A stretch of 64,000 nt of DNA from Andrena cerasifolii (lineage: Eukaryota > Arthropoda > Insecta > Hymenoptera > Andrenidae). Location: positions 20,551,001 to 20,615,000 of the forward strand of contig NC_135119.1 in assembly GCF_050908995.1 (NCBI RefSeq). Direction: 5' to 3'. A program made the position numbers and the translations under genes. The notes below the pieces were generated by a model, which saw only the letters and a program-made list of their open reading frames with translations, searched no databases and was not told where the DNA came from. Positions 25,901 to 37,300 of this stretch are shown here, piece after piece; the first letter of the stretch is position 1; the number at the start of each line of letters is the position of its first letter.

Positions 25901-28174
25901 ACGGAACATCAATGGTCGTTCGTCAGACAGATTGTATATTCCAAAAGCGTCGGCTATGTTCAGTGCCGATGGCACCACCATGAAGGGTAGCATTGATCCG
26001 TATAGAGAAACTGTTATTCATACATTAAAAATCAGAGGGCAATTTTTAATAACGGCCTTTTCACAGGAGATAGTTCTGAGGGTGGCCACTGGTAGTTTCG
26101 ATATGGTTACACCGATTTTGACTTTTCTGGTTTGACCTAATTGTAAGAGGATATATTGGAGATATCAATCGTGAGCCAGGAAATGTGACAAAAGAGTCTC
26201 GTATGAAAAGGCCCTAACTTTAGAAAATAATTTTTCAATTTTTCTGGATACGTATTTTCAAGAGTGAATCGGGTAATAGTTTGGGACGCAATGTTTTCTT
26301 TTCTACAATGTATGAAAAGTGATGCAACTTGGAATACCTCACTAAGGAATTGAAACTTGGTATATTTCAGTAAGGTGCTGAAGCAGAGAGGTCTCTGAAA
26401 AAGTTAAGTAGAAAATTGGAATATTTTAGTGAGATAATGAGGGGTTTAGAAAATTTTCAAAGTCCTCTCTGCTCCAGCACCTTACTGAAATATACCAAGT
26501 TTCAATTCCTTGCTGAGGTGTTCCAAGTAACATTATTAAAGCATTGCTTCCACAAATAACGCTGCTGCACATATCAATGTTTGTTAAGTAAATCTGTTTT
26601 GCGTTAAATCAACTCGAATAGGCCAGCAATACGGAAATACTTTTTGAAATGATTATTGTATAAAATGTGACTTAATAACGTGGCAAATGAAGTATAGTAT
26701 TCGTAGAAATAAATGAATATCGAAAATTCACCCTTCCTGCCACTTGTAAGTGTTTTCAACTATATTTTCAATGCGTAAAACGAACTCACCTGCATAGTTG
26801 AAAGTAATTTTCTTTGCTACTCCGTAATGTTGGCAAAGGATGTCGTACTCGGTTGCGAATTTTTTATGAATCTTCCAATCTGTTTGCATCATGTTCAAAA
26901 GATCCCTCATCTGTATTTGTAATTTAATTTCACCTGATCTAGTCATCCATGCTATTAATATCAGAAGCGCGAGGTATATAGTTACCTGCTTGCGGTTGTA
27001 CATAAAATTCATAAATTTAGCAAGGCACATCCAGCTGATGACGAAAGGAGAGAAATTTTCCATAAACACGTCGACATTACCGAAGAGAATTGCAGCTGCC
27101 AGTCCTCCGCCCTGATAACCCATGCATCGCGTATTATCAACAAAACTTATGCTTTCGAAAAAGCCACTAAAGAGAAAGGAAACTAAGTTTCATTAAATAT
27201 AGCGCAAACTACTTCCGTCCTACATTGTGCGAACTCAAAAATAATTTATTATAACAGAAATAACATATTGCGATATTCGAAAGGAAAATGGCCATTACGT
27301 AGAAATTTGCTACAATTGTTTACAATGAGATTCACCTAGCAATAATCAAAGAAAGTTCCAAAACTACCACATATACAAATTTAATTTGTTCGAACTCTTA
27401 TAAATTAATAATTCTGGCTAAAAGCAGAAGCTAACAACCAAAAGTGAAACAACTACAGAACAACCAAATCGCAAATAAGAAAAAAAATCGAAGTTCGAGT
27501 CAGGTAGAAATATTAATACCCCTACAGCACGCTTTGTTGCAGGAATGTTGCAGAACCGTTGCTGTTAAATCTCCGAAACGTTACGGAACTATTGCTGCAA
27601 AATCTCCGTAACGTTGCGTGACCATTGCTGTAAAGTCTTCGAAACGTTGCGTGACCGTTGCTATAAAATTCCGAAACAATGTTGCAGAAATATCTCCTGC
27701 AATGTTGGACAGGGGCGGACCTAGCAATTTACTTGTAACGTCTCGGGAATCTATCGTGCAATGTTCCAAATGTTACACCGCAACGTAACTGAGACATTCC
27801 TGCAACAAAGTGTGTTGTAGGGGTATCCACTTCTGCCACTATTAAATTAACGTTCTAATTATTAAAAAAAGCGCCACGAATTATTTGGCGCACGCATCAC
27901 TGAGTCCCGATACCTGGAGGCTCATTTGCGTAAAAAGCAATGGGATGACAACTATTCCAATCACAATTTTTTCCAGCATATTTTGATATGGCCACAGAAC
28001 GACAGTGTACAAGAAACGCTTGTTGTTTCGCAAGTACTCGTACTGGTCACTGTCCATCCTAACTACTTTCCTGCTTTTCCGATTGCCACACTTCGAATGA
28101 CTGGCTACAGAACTTTTCACAGAAAATGTCGACATCGCGTGTGCGCCAGTTCTGATTACGGTGTCATTATACAT
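22973..28174 (-). CDS. Odorant receptor C, nine exons, 431 codons, intact
   Basis: Most diverged member of the array, same structure. Exons: 28174-27914, 27111-26986, 26910-26790, 26010-25749, 24683-24561, 24436-24355, 24271-24135, 23658-23526 and 23023-22973. Lengths and phases equal those of A and B. Distinct residues include LWPYQNMLEKIVIGIVVIP in exon 1, RDLLNMMQTDWK in exon 3, FGTMLYIMVVVAV in exon 4 and IVEDGSRDVELH in exon 5. An extra base upstream keeps the frame open for 18 more codons, so an alternative ATG at 28228 would add MNEPIMCSLFVV to the N-terminus; A and B lack this. Four introns or flanks carry transposon insertions but no exon is hit. Function as for the other two copies. 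Confidence 0.9.
24886..25132 (+). mobile_element. SINE with a 5S-rRNA-derived head, in receptor C intron 4
   Basis: About 247 bp flanked by a perfect 14-bp duplication, ATACTTGAAGGGAT (24872-24885 and 25133-25146), which occurs once in units A and B. The head (about 24890-24990) is clearly related to eukaryotic 5S rRNA: GAAAACACCGGTTCTCGT, GATCACCGAAGTTAAGCA and GATGGGAGACCACC correspond to the start, box A and box C of the internal pol III promoter. The tail is unrelated sequence ending in an A-rich stretch. The target duplication and A-rich end fit LINE-mediated retroposition. It is not a functional 5S gene: the 3' part is diverged and has no canonical end. Confidence 0.85.
25311..25537. 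mobile_element. Palindromic hAT-like MITE in receptor C intron 4
   Basis: Two long arms starting CAGGGGTGCACAGGGAGCC are inverted copies of each other, joined by a short spacer near 25400-25440. The flanks are a perfect 8-bp duplication, AGCTATAC (25303-25310 and 25538-25545). An 8-bp duplication with ends starting CAGGG fits the hAT superfamily. It is 227 bp with no coding capacity. Units A and B have the unfilled site. Confidence 0.88.
26255..26545. mobile_element. Hairpin element in receptor C intron 3
   Basis: The stretch CTTGGTATATTTCAGTAAGG (about 26365) and its neighbours recur inverted near 26480-26500, giving arms of about 65 bp. Units A and B retain only the right arm (near 12990-13070 and 19760-19850). 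The left arm was either lost there or gained here. No clear target duplication was found. Confidence 0.6.
27519..27823. mobile_element. TA-flanked MITE in receptor C intron 1
   Basis: Inverted ends CCCCTACAGCACGCTTTGTT and a near-identical partner, flanked by TA on both sides. Length is 305 bp. The interior carries several imperfect copies of a roughly 40-bp unit around CCGAAACGTTGCGTGACC. A TA target suggests the Tc1/mariner class. It is absent from units A and B. Confidence 0.8.
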
Positions 28175-29011
28175 TCCGATTCGGAGACATTTCACCACGA
28201 AAAGACTACACATAATAGGCTCGTTCAATCATTCACACGGGCTCTGAGAGGGGGATGACGATGTGACAGGAGTTCTACGTAGACGGCACGGAAATTAATG
28301 GCAGTAATTAAGTCGCTTCAAGATCCCCATGAAACTCTACACTGTGGAATAACGTTGCTCCGTCAGTAATGGTCTATCATTTGTGCATACGAAATCAATA
28401 GTAAGAGGAAATACGAAAATTCTGTGGAAGTGGTGAAACATCGTAGACTGCAATGAAGAAGGGACTATTAGTGCAACGTTGGTGGCGACTAGAAGTGTCC
28501 ATTTCTGTTTTTTTTTCTTTAACTGACTTGTGAGGACTTGTTCCTATTAAGAAGTAGACGTAATCATTTAAAAGTACAGTTTTTGCCACTAGTTGGTAAT
28601 GATTGATTCCTTATACAAAGCTTGCTAAGCTTTATGAAGGGAAAATTGTGTTTTCTGCGACGTGCACGTAATACTGTAAGAATCAATATAGTGGCAATGG
28701 CTGTGATGATGGACTTGAATGTATTGGACGATAAGGGAATAATAAAACTTCTGGTTCTTTTAAGGTAGCCTGTGAAAATGATTGATTTAGTATCCCATGT
28801 AATTGATAGGAATTAATTTATTTCTTATGTAAGAAGAGATGCATTTAAGGTATTTCGGAACTATAAGTGCTGATTAATAAAATTTGTGAAATGATATAAT
28901 CGAAATTTAATATGATAACTTTTGCAATTTCGTCGTGTTTTTTTACTAGATGTTCCATTTTTTCTATCGGCTCACACTTTTTACATGGTCCTCGATTTAT
29001 TAATATTTCAT

Positions 29012-29401
29012 GGAATTCAAAAAATTCTGAAACTTTGTGAATATGTGGGGGATTTCCTCCTGATTGCAATGCAATTTTTGTTTGCTGCCCAAATTCACTC
29101 GAAGAGGGTGATATCAACCCTTGAAAATTCGGCTATTTTCCGATTTTGTGTTGTAACTCGCGAATTGTAAGAGATAGAAAAAAAGTTTCAAGATAAAAGT
29201 TACTGCTTTTAATTAAATCTAGCATTTAGTGAAAAAATTATTTTACAGTTCGCGAGTTGTAACGCAAAATCGAAAAATAGCCGAATTTTCGGGGGTTAAT
29301 TTCACCCCCTTCGAGTGAATTTGGGCAGCAAACAAAAATTGCGTTGGAATCAGGAGGAAATTCTCTACATATTCACAAAGTTTCAGAATTTTTCGAATTT
29401 C
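29012..29401. mobile_element. Foldback element upstream of receptor C
   Basis: The left arm contains AAATTCACTCGAAGAGGGTG; the right arm is its inverse. The arms are about 140-150 bp and include GGCTATTTTCCGATTTTG. It is present only in unit C, between sequence matching CCATGGAAT and GTACGACATT of units A and B. A related element is at about 37545-37990. Confidence 0.75.
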
Positions 29402-29815
29402 CGGGTTCGGGATGCTCCCTTGTAAGTATGACATCGAAACCTTCAATTCCTACTTCTCTCAAATCGAAGTCGCTTCATTATTGATTTATTCATACATCGC
29501 ATGATTCTCTGCTATAATAATATTCGTATAATTTAGTAATGTTTACTTAATAAAGAATCAAGAAAGCACTTCGTTGTAGATTACAAGTTAAATAAACAGC
29601 AGTCCACAGAACTTGAAGAAGAATTCAGTAAATATTTATTGACTCAAAAATGTACACAAAATTGGATTAAAATTTACATAAATCGAGAATGATTACCGTG
29701 TCATCTGAAGGATAGTGCATGCTTCAAGGAATGCATTCATTTCTCATTTATATTGAAAGTATTTAACATGTTTATTATATATTACTTCTTGCAACATCTT
29801 TCTTGCATTAAATTA

Positions 29816-31323
29816 AAACACAAAGTAACAATTCGAAACCCGCAAAGTCAATGCAAAAGAAAAAGACACGAAGAGTATTTGCAAAACGCAGGCGGATCGC
29901 CAGCGCACCGAGAGACGGGAGTACGTTTCTTGTCGTATTTTGAGAAGCGAAGAATTATGAAAATTTCATTTCGCGAGTTACAGTAGTTAAAGGTTGAGAA
30001 TTCTGGGCGTAAATCGTACGCCCACGCAGAAGATAGTTCTAACTTCATTAGCATTCAAAGATAGAGCGTAGTAGTACAATATATTAATAAAGTTAAGTAC
30101 GAATGATAAGACTAAGTATGAATAGTGATGCGATAAGACTAATTCCAATGCTGACGATATGTTAAAATAATCTCCTACGTGCACACCGACTTGGAAAACC
30201 CTAACTGTTAGTGCAACTAAATTTTCTCTTCATCCTGCTGCCTAATTGTCTATTTCGTGAACCAAAATATCCCCTTTCTCTAGACGCCTTACCCTTCCTC
30301 TGATCAATCTCAAATTACCTTACAGTACAGACTGTTCTCACAAATCGAAATTCCAGTTCACACGGAGATCAGGCAACTGCTCGCGCCTTTAAAAAAAAAA
30401 CCTGACTTGTTTTAGCTTTGATATATGCATTAAGATTAACTTGTCTAACAAGTATACTCTAATGACGAATATATTACACTTAAGACACTTCTGAATGCAA
30501 TCTCCGTAAATTACAGAGCATCGACTTCCTTCAACGGTGGTAGATGTTACAGTTAATCGTCAGTTCCACTTGAAAATGCCAAACACGGATAGCACAACAA
30601 CCAATGCCGAGAGCTTTGGCTGTCAAAGTCGTCTCCCCCACCGTGGCTCGTGCGCGACAAAGGGGCGGGGCAAAGGAACGCGAGATGGAGTAGTGGGGGT
30701 AGCCGCTCAACGATCTTGAACAACCAATACTATCTACTTCTACTCTAGACGCTTTATTTCTTGTTCCCCTTTGATATACAGCGCGTTTCTGGAAAATGAG
30801 CCAGGCTACAGCGCTTTTCTATCTGCAGATATACAAAGTGAGTAAAGGGAAGGGTTCTACTGTTTAATGAATTAATTCGATGATATCTAAATGCATTCGG
30901 TCATCAATTTTATACGCAGAGCAAAGAGAAGGCTCAATTTATATGAAAACAAATATAAGATTCTGTTTAAACAAAAAGTTAGCGCACAGTGAAACTTGTT
31001 CCTCTAACAATTATTTCTACTTTTACATAGAAAAGAGCTGCAAACCATCCCAGCTTCCAGAATCGCCCTGTATTTAACAGAGCACAATGCTAACGTTGTG
31101 CCCACTGGTGACCATTAATAAAGCAGGCTCTATCTTCCAGACATTCAGATCGGTCTAATGATATAATCGTGCTACGCGTCGTTATCAGTCTTCAGCTAAT
31201 CAAAAGTAGATAGCCTGCTCTCGAGTAGAGAACACGAGCTCAACAGTGTTCAACGAAGCCAGCCGGCGACGGCGTCGGCTCGCTGAGAAGGCAGATCGAT
31301 CGGTGAACCCACGAGGGTGTCTA
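29816..31323. other. Intergenic region between the receptor array and the cyclase
   Basis: Mostly AT-rich with a GC-richer part near 30590-30710. The segment immediately below 31324 should hold the 3' UTR of the cyclase gene. The open frame at 31246-31668 on the plus strand is the complement of the cyclase's last exon. No other gene is supported. Confidence 0.45.
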
Positions 31324-34300
31324 TTAGGAAACGCTGCAGCCGTTATTCTGGTGGCGCATCTTTCCACTCTTCGACATTGTAAAGCCGGGGCAGCAATGGT
31401 CCTGCTGGGTCAGCGACTGCGAGTTACTGATGTCGCCATGGTACTTCGTGTAGTATTCCTTGCTCTTCTCCGACAGGGCATCCTTATCCTGCTTCGAGAC
31501 CTCCAGGTCTATCGGAGACGCTCTCTCCTCACGCGACTCCTCGGACGACGTGCTGGAGCTCGCGTTAACGTTCAACTCGGGCTTCGTGTGTATCCCTGCC
31601 GACTGATTCTCGGCGCGCGGCGACAGGCTGTCTCTGTGCTGCCTGAAATGCTCCTCCGTGTCACTTAGAAGAGAGCTGAACATGTCGGTGTCCCTAGTGA
31701 TCACTGCCCCCATCGAGTTCGACCGGCATTCTACAAACATCGTTCCTTTAAAACACGCCTTTGATCCTTTATCTCTCGGCAAGCTTCGCTTGGTTCGGTA
31801 TGAATTAATGGCACACAGCGACTGGGGTTAAAACTGTTAGAGGAAACATCTTAGGGGGCGTTAGAACTAGCTTTGCCAACTGACTCTTAAGCCTTTGTGA
31901 AGCTGTGATCCTGGCTCCAATAGAGGGTCAGAGGATGACTTCATCTGGCGATCGTCGACTGGTAAAGTTAATATCGAGGCTCTCTTAAGGGGTCATGCTC
32001 AGTCAGGAGGCCGAAAAAAGGGTGGTCTTTGGAAATTTTTTACCCAAAAGCTATAACACATTTCTCAAAAAATCTTTTTTCCTTTTAAGGATTGCATCTA
32101 GTACTGTGCATCGTAATTTTTTTATTTAAAAATATTTATTAATAACTAAGTTATTGTCCATCACTCGAAGGTTCTCTAAAAATAAAGGCTTCTGCGGTGA
32201 CCACTGCTGCTCGAAAGTCGATCATCTAAAATAAAAAATTCAAAAGAATTTACTTATTATATTATATTATCTAGTATTTGAACGAAGGATTTTTAAATGC
32301 GATACTTAGTTTTCTTTTAATTGACGAAAATCAGGCAGGATTTATAATAAAAATTGAAACTTTTAATTTAAACATCAGCCATTTTTTCCCAAATCAGTAT
32401 TTCGAGAAATCCTTCGTTCAAATACTAGATAATATAATATACTAAGTAAATTCTTTTGAATTTTTTATTTTAGATGATCGACTTTCGAGCAGCAGTGGTC
32501 ACCGCAGAAGCCTTTTTTAAGAGAACCTTCGAGTGATGAACCGTAACTTAGTTATTGTTAAATATTTTTAAATGAAAAAATTACGATGCACGGTAGTAGA
32601 TGCAATCCTTAAAAGGAAAAAAGATTTTTTGAGAAATATGTTATAGCTTTTGAGAAAAAAATTTCCAAAGACCACCCTTTTTTCGGCCTCCTGACTGAGC
32701 ATGATCCCTTAACGAGCCCTCCACTTACCTCTCGTATCGCTATTCTTGGTTGGCGAATTCGCGACTGACCGACGGGCAACATCCTGGAACGTGATGGGCG
32801 AGTAGATTCTTCTTTCCTCGGGAAGGAACGACGAGTCTGGGAGCGTCGGAGATATCAACTTAGACCCACGCCTGGAAGACGTGTCCAAGTAATTCTGGCT
32901 CTCGAACATGGTCGCTGCGGTGAAGCCGACAGGCGTTCCTGCTGAGACTCTTTTCTCTGTGTTCCTCGTGTGCCACTGTGGTGGCTCTTGGATAGTGATT
33001 CCCTTCGTCGTCAGCGACCTGTGCTCTCGCTTCTCTAGCCAGTAGGTCTTCATCGTACCTGGAAGATTTGCGTGCAGTTTGCGAGGCAAAAGGTAGCATA
33101 AGTCAAAGTGGAGCCGTATATTTGTATTTATTTGATACTGTTGTACAGTACAGTGCTTTTGTTAAAGATTTGACGGAGAATCTACGCCGTGAAGCGAGAA
33201 AATTATAGTTTGGGAAGCTACTTATTTCAAATAATATAATTATTTCAAATGATATAATTATTTCAAATAATATAATTATTTCAAATAATATAATTATTTC
33301 AAATAATATAATTATTTCAAATAATATAATTATTTCAAATAATATAATTATTTCAAATAATATAATTATTTCAAATAATATAATTATTTCAAATAATATA
33401 ATTATTTCAAATAATATAATTATTTCAAATAATATAATTATTTATTTGTCGTTCGAATTACAATTTCGAATGCACAGCTCCCCTATGCGATTTGAAATCT
33501 TATATTCACCCATATTCGCATACTTCAATTCAAGCATTTCGTACCTTTACCCTTCACTTCTATTTCTCCTCGTTCTTTGACTTTATACGAAGGCGACAAC
33601 AGTTCCCGCGTGGACTGTGATATATGGATCTGCATCGCCTGACTCGTCGCCTCCATGCGTGACGCTGTGTTCACTGAATCACCGAACAGGCAGTATCGCG
33701 GCATTTTCAAGCCGACAATGCCAGCCACCACGGCGCCGCTGTGAACCCCCACTCGTATTTGAAGGTGGAGACCTAATAAAAGAAAACTTGTTTCTTTACG
33801 AATTACAGCTTAGCCTATTCGTTTGCAAACTACCCCTACAAGAATAGCCAAACAATTTCCCTAATTTATGATTTTACACTTCTTCGAGCACGCGAGACTG
33901 CTACAAACATACTTATTAAGCTTCATGATTTTAACACAATATTCCACAGCTGTGGAATAAAATAGAAATTTCACCAGCTTGTAGGGATCAGAATTATGGA
34001 GTTTCTTTTTGCTATTATAGACAGCATATATATGCCAGTCTATATAAACTGGTGGTTTCAAGCTATTTTTTAGTAAGTCGCGTTAGGTCTGATTCTTGTT
34101 TTACTGCCTGCAGTTTTGTGGCAAGAAACGAGTGTACAGGTCGTTAAAAAAGTGATGGTCACTGCTTTCAGGGGTGAATTTACAACTCTGAATCGGTGGA
34201 CATTTGTAGAAAAAAATTGCCGCAAAATCGTGTATAACGTTGAAAATTAATGTTAATTTTTTTTACGTCAATATATTTTGCTGAAAGGAGAAAGTGTCTT

Positions 34301-37300
34301 AAAGGAACTATGTGTCGGAAACGCGCTTTCTTTGCAAAAACATGAAGAATGGTCAAATACATAGATCACTTCGTCCATGCCAACACTTTATCACTTCTTT
34401 TTTTTTATGAAACGATGGGTTTGCAACATCTGGGTTCTTCTAGACTTTATCTCCTTTCAGCGTTCGAAATAGGGGTTCTTCACTTTCCCCTATGTCGATG
34501 GGGAAAAAATTAACATTAATTTTCAAGTTCGTGGCAAGTATTTTTTGAGCTGTAAATTCAGAGGTGTAGATTCATAATTATAAACAAGTTTGTGGCAAGT
34601 ATTTTTTGAGCTGCAAATTCAGAGCTGCAGATTCATCTCAGAAAGCAGTGACCATCACTTTTTGAATATCCTGTACAGAATGCACGAGGTAGCTAAACGA
34701 TATGGTGGGGGATAACCCTTCAGTGACCGTGAACAGCCAGTTGGGTTCGTTTCGACTGTAATGCAGCGAGATTTTAATGCTTGAGACTTTATAAACGTAA
34801 AAACGCGCGTAAGAAGTCAGTTGGTCGACAATGAAGTAGGGGAGACCGGGGCTAGTTGACTAATTTTTAGCATTTCTAATTTTTTATAAATAGACAATTG
34901 GTATTTTGTTCACTTGTTGCACACCAAAAGTTTACAAATTTCATTAGGTATACAGGCTTAATTCTTAAAATTGTTTTAATTGAGTCTAGGTTGTCTTTTT
35001 TATTATATTTAGAGTAGTGAGACGAATAAGTCAACAAACCCCGGCTGTGGGGTTAGTTGACAAATATGATGGGGTTAGTGTACATTTACTTTTCAGTTTT
35101 AACCCTTTGCCTGCGAAAGACGTATATATACGCAGCCAATTCCATCAATATAGTATACGAAAGGCGTACATATATATTCTACGACCAACAAACTTTTGTT
35201 ATTTTTTTTCACTCCTTCACAGTTTATTTTTTTATTAAGTATCATGGTGTTAGATGCTGTAATTACTTTCTACTTGTTTGTTATGGTCTATTTGGAAGGC
35301 CTGAGACTTTGAAGGGAGGATAGGGTGTAAAACTGGTAGGGGTGAGTTTGGAGGAATTTATGGTGGGGGAAGCGGATTTGAGCAGCTAAACTCTTTGCTT
35401 CGACTGCACCTTGAGGATAAAAACTGCAATTTTTAGTGGTACCTATTCCTATGCTTAGTCAAGTAACCCCGTCCGGCATTGTCAACATGTTAAGGGTCGT
35501 ACGTACAAAACCTCCACGCACCGGATAAAATAAAATACCCTAAATTATAGTCAATGTATCACTTTGCCACAGAATATTCATGAAAAAACAGCAAGCAATA
35601 CTTAGTGGAGAAAAATTCACAAATAGTCGAAACAGAAATGTTTACTTCCCGCCGACCTTTTTAGGTTTCTCATTCTCACCGATAGAACACGCAAGTTTTT
35701 GTCGCGGTGACGGATTAAATGGCAAGCTGGTCATTCATATGCTTGAATATCGCGAATCGCAGCATAATTTATAACATAATACAACAATTAAAGGGAATTA
35801 GTCAACTAACCTCGTTAGTCAACTAGCCCCGGTCTCCCCTACAGCCACACTTACGTTCAGAACATTTCCCTGCACTCCTACCTGTAGAGCGATCTTTAAG
35901 ATCTGTTATAGCCTCGACCATATCGAGTGCCATATCGCAAACACGATCGGCGTGATCGTTTTCCTTCACCGGTGCGCCAGACACCACCATATAGGCGTCG
36001 CCGATTGTCTCAACCTAAACGAACAGGACACGCATACAGGGATTCGCACGAAGAAACGAATGAAACGTTTTAGTATTCTACTTAAAAAAAAAAATTATTG
36101 AAACGCAGAGTGTGTCAGAAAAATGTCTACAATGAAACCATGTAAACAGTTTCGGAAGACGATTTCGGTGAACATAATTTAGAATTAAATTATTAATTTC
36201 GTATGCTCCCCTCAGAATTATCAAGCTAACAGCTCCTCCTTCGCTTTTGCCGCGATAAAATTCGATTATAGTCAGAGTCAAATTACTAATATGGTATTAA
36301 ATTTTTTTACACCATTTCTGTCTACGAATTTAGGAACGGTACCGAGGTATTCCTGTTTCTGACGACCCACCCTGCATTTCAGGCTATGTACTAAAAATGT
36401 GATAGGTAACTTCGAGATACAACTTCTACAATTAACTTCGCCTGCTGTTCTTTTTTTCTTTATTGAAAGCAAGAGAATGACGGGGGGACAAATAAATGGT
36501 AACTCTTACTACCTAAGAATACCTTGTACACCCGGTTCCTTTCGGTTAACGTGTCGAAAAGGGAATACATAGCGTTCAGCATGGACACCACCTCCATCGG
36601 CGTGATCCTGCTGCAGATCTCGGTGAACGTGACCACATCCGAGAATAGAATCGAAACGCTGTCGAACATCTGGAACAATTGATGCAACCAAAGTAAAACG
36701 CGTTAATTCGAAGCGCTGGCATTCGAATATTGAGTGGATAAGCCAGAAAATAAACTGAATCGCGGCGTTTGAACGAACACTTGGATTATAATAGAAAAAT
36801 GTGTTGGATTGCTGTAATTATTAAAAGGCAAAAGTGATTCAACATTCAGGGAAACCTGAATATAGTAAAAGATAAGGTCTTTTTCTTTCAACATCCGGCA
36901 ACTGTGATAAAACAGTCCGTTGTTAGAGAAGAGCTCACTTCTGTTCGGTATACCGTGTTAGAAAGACATTCTTTCCTAGTCGTGAAATAAAACTAAAATA
37001 TAAAATATAAAAGGCTTTCATTTAATAACCAATTTCCAGGAAAATGAACCAAGAAGTAGCAGGGAAAAAATGTCTGACACTTCTATCGAGATCCCCTACG
37101 AACCTGTAATGTTTAACAAAAAAAATCGGCATATTCGGGTGACCGAACGTACGAACCGAAGTTCCCTCGTCAGCTTTCAAGAAGCGCCGTTACCGAAAAT
37201 GCGCTAGGCGCGCGAATTAACTGCTTCCTTTACCTCGCACGTGTCTATCGGGCTCTCCCCGTTCCGCAAACGATCCGCCACTTGTTTCGGTATCATCTGA

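Larger units (their letters stand above)
22468..29815. repeat. Tandem unit C of the odorant receptor array (about 7.3 kb)
   Basis: Third direct repeat, longer because of insertions absent from A and B: a 5S-derived SINE, an 8-bp-TSD palindrome, a TA-flanked element and a foldback element. A hairpin is also complete only here. Its end near 29815 matches the ends of the other units (CTTTCTTGCATTAAA against GTCTTTTTTGCATTAAA). Confidence 0.85.

Noticed and set aside
27519..27823. Repeated GTTGC units that might suggest a CRISPR-like array
   Set aside because: Repeats are imperfect, without regular unique spacers, and sit inside an inverted-repeat transposon in a eukaryotic intron.
29243..29446. 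Frame starting MKVSMSYLQG, resembling the last exon of an odorant receptor
   Set aside because: The resemblance is limited to a few residues, and most of the frame lies in a foldback element. No other receptor exons flank it.
31246..31668. 140-codon open frame on the plus strand
   Set aside because: It is the complement of the last cyclase exon, whose reading frame is supported by exon phase.
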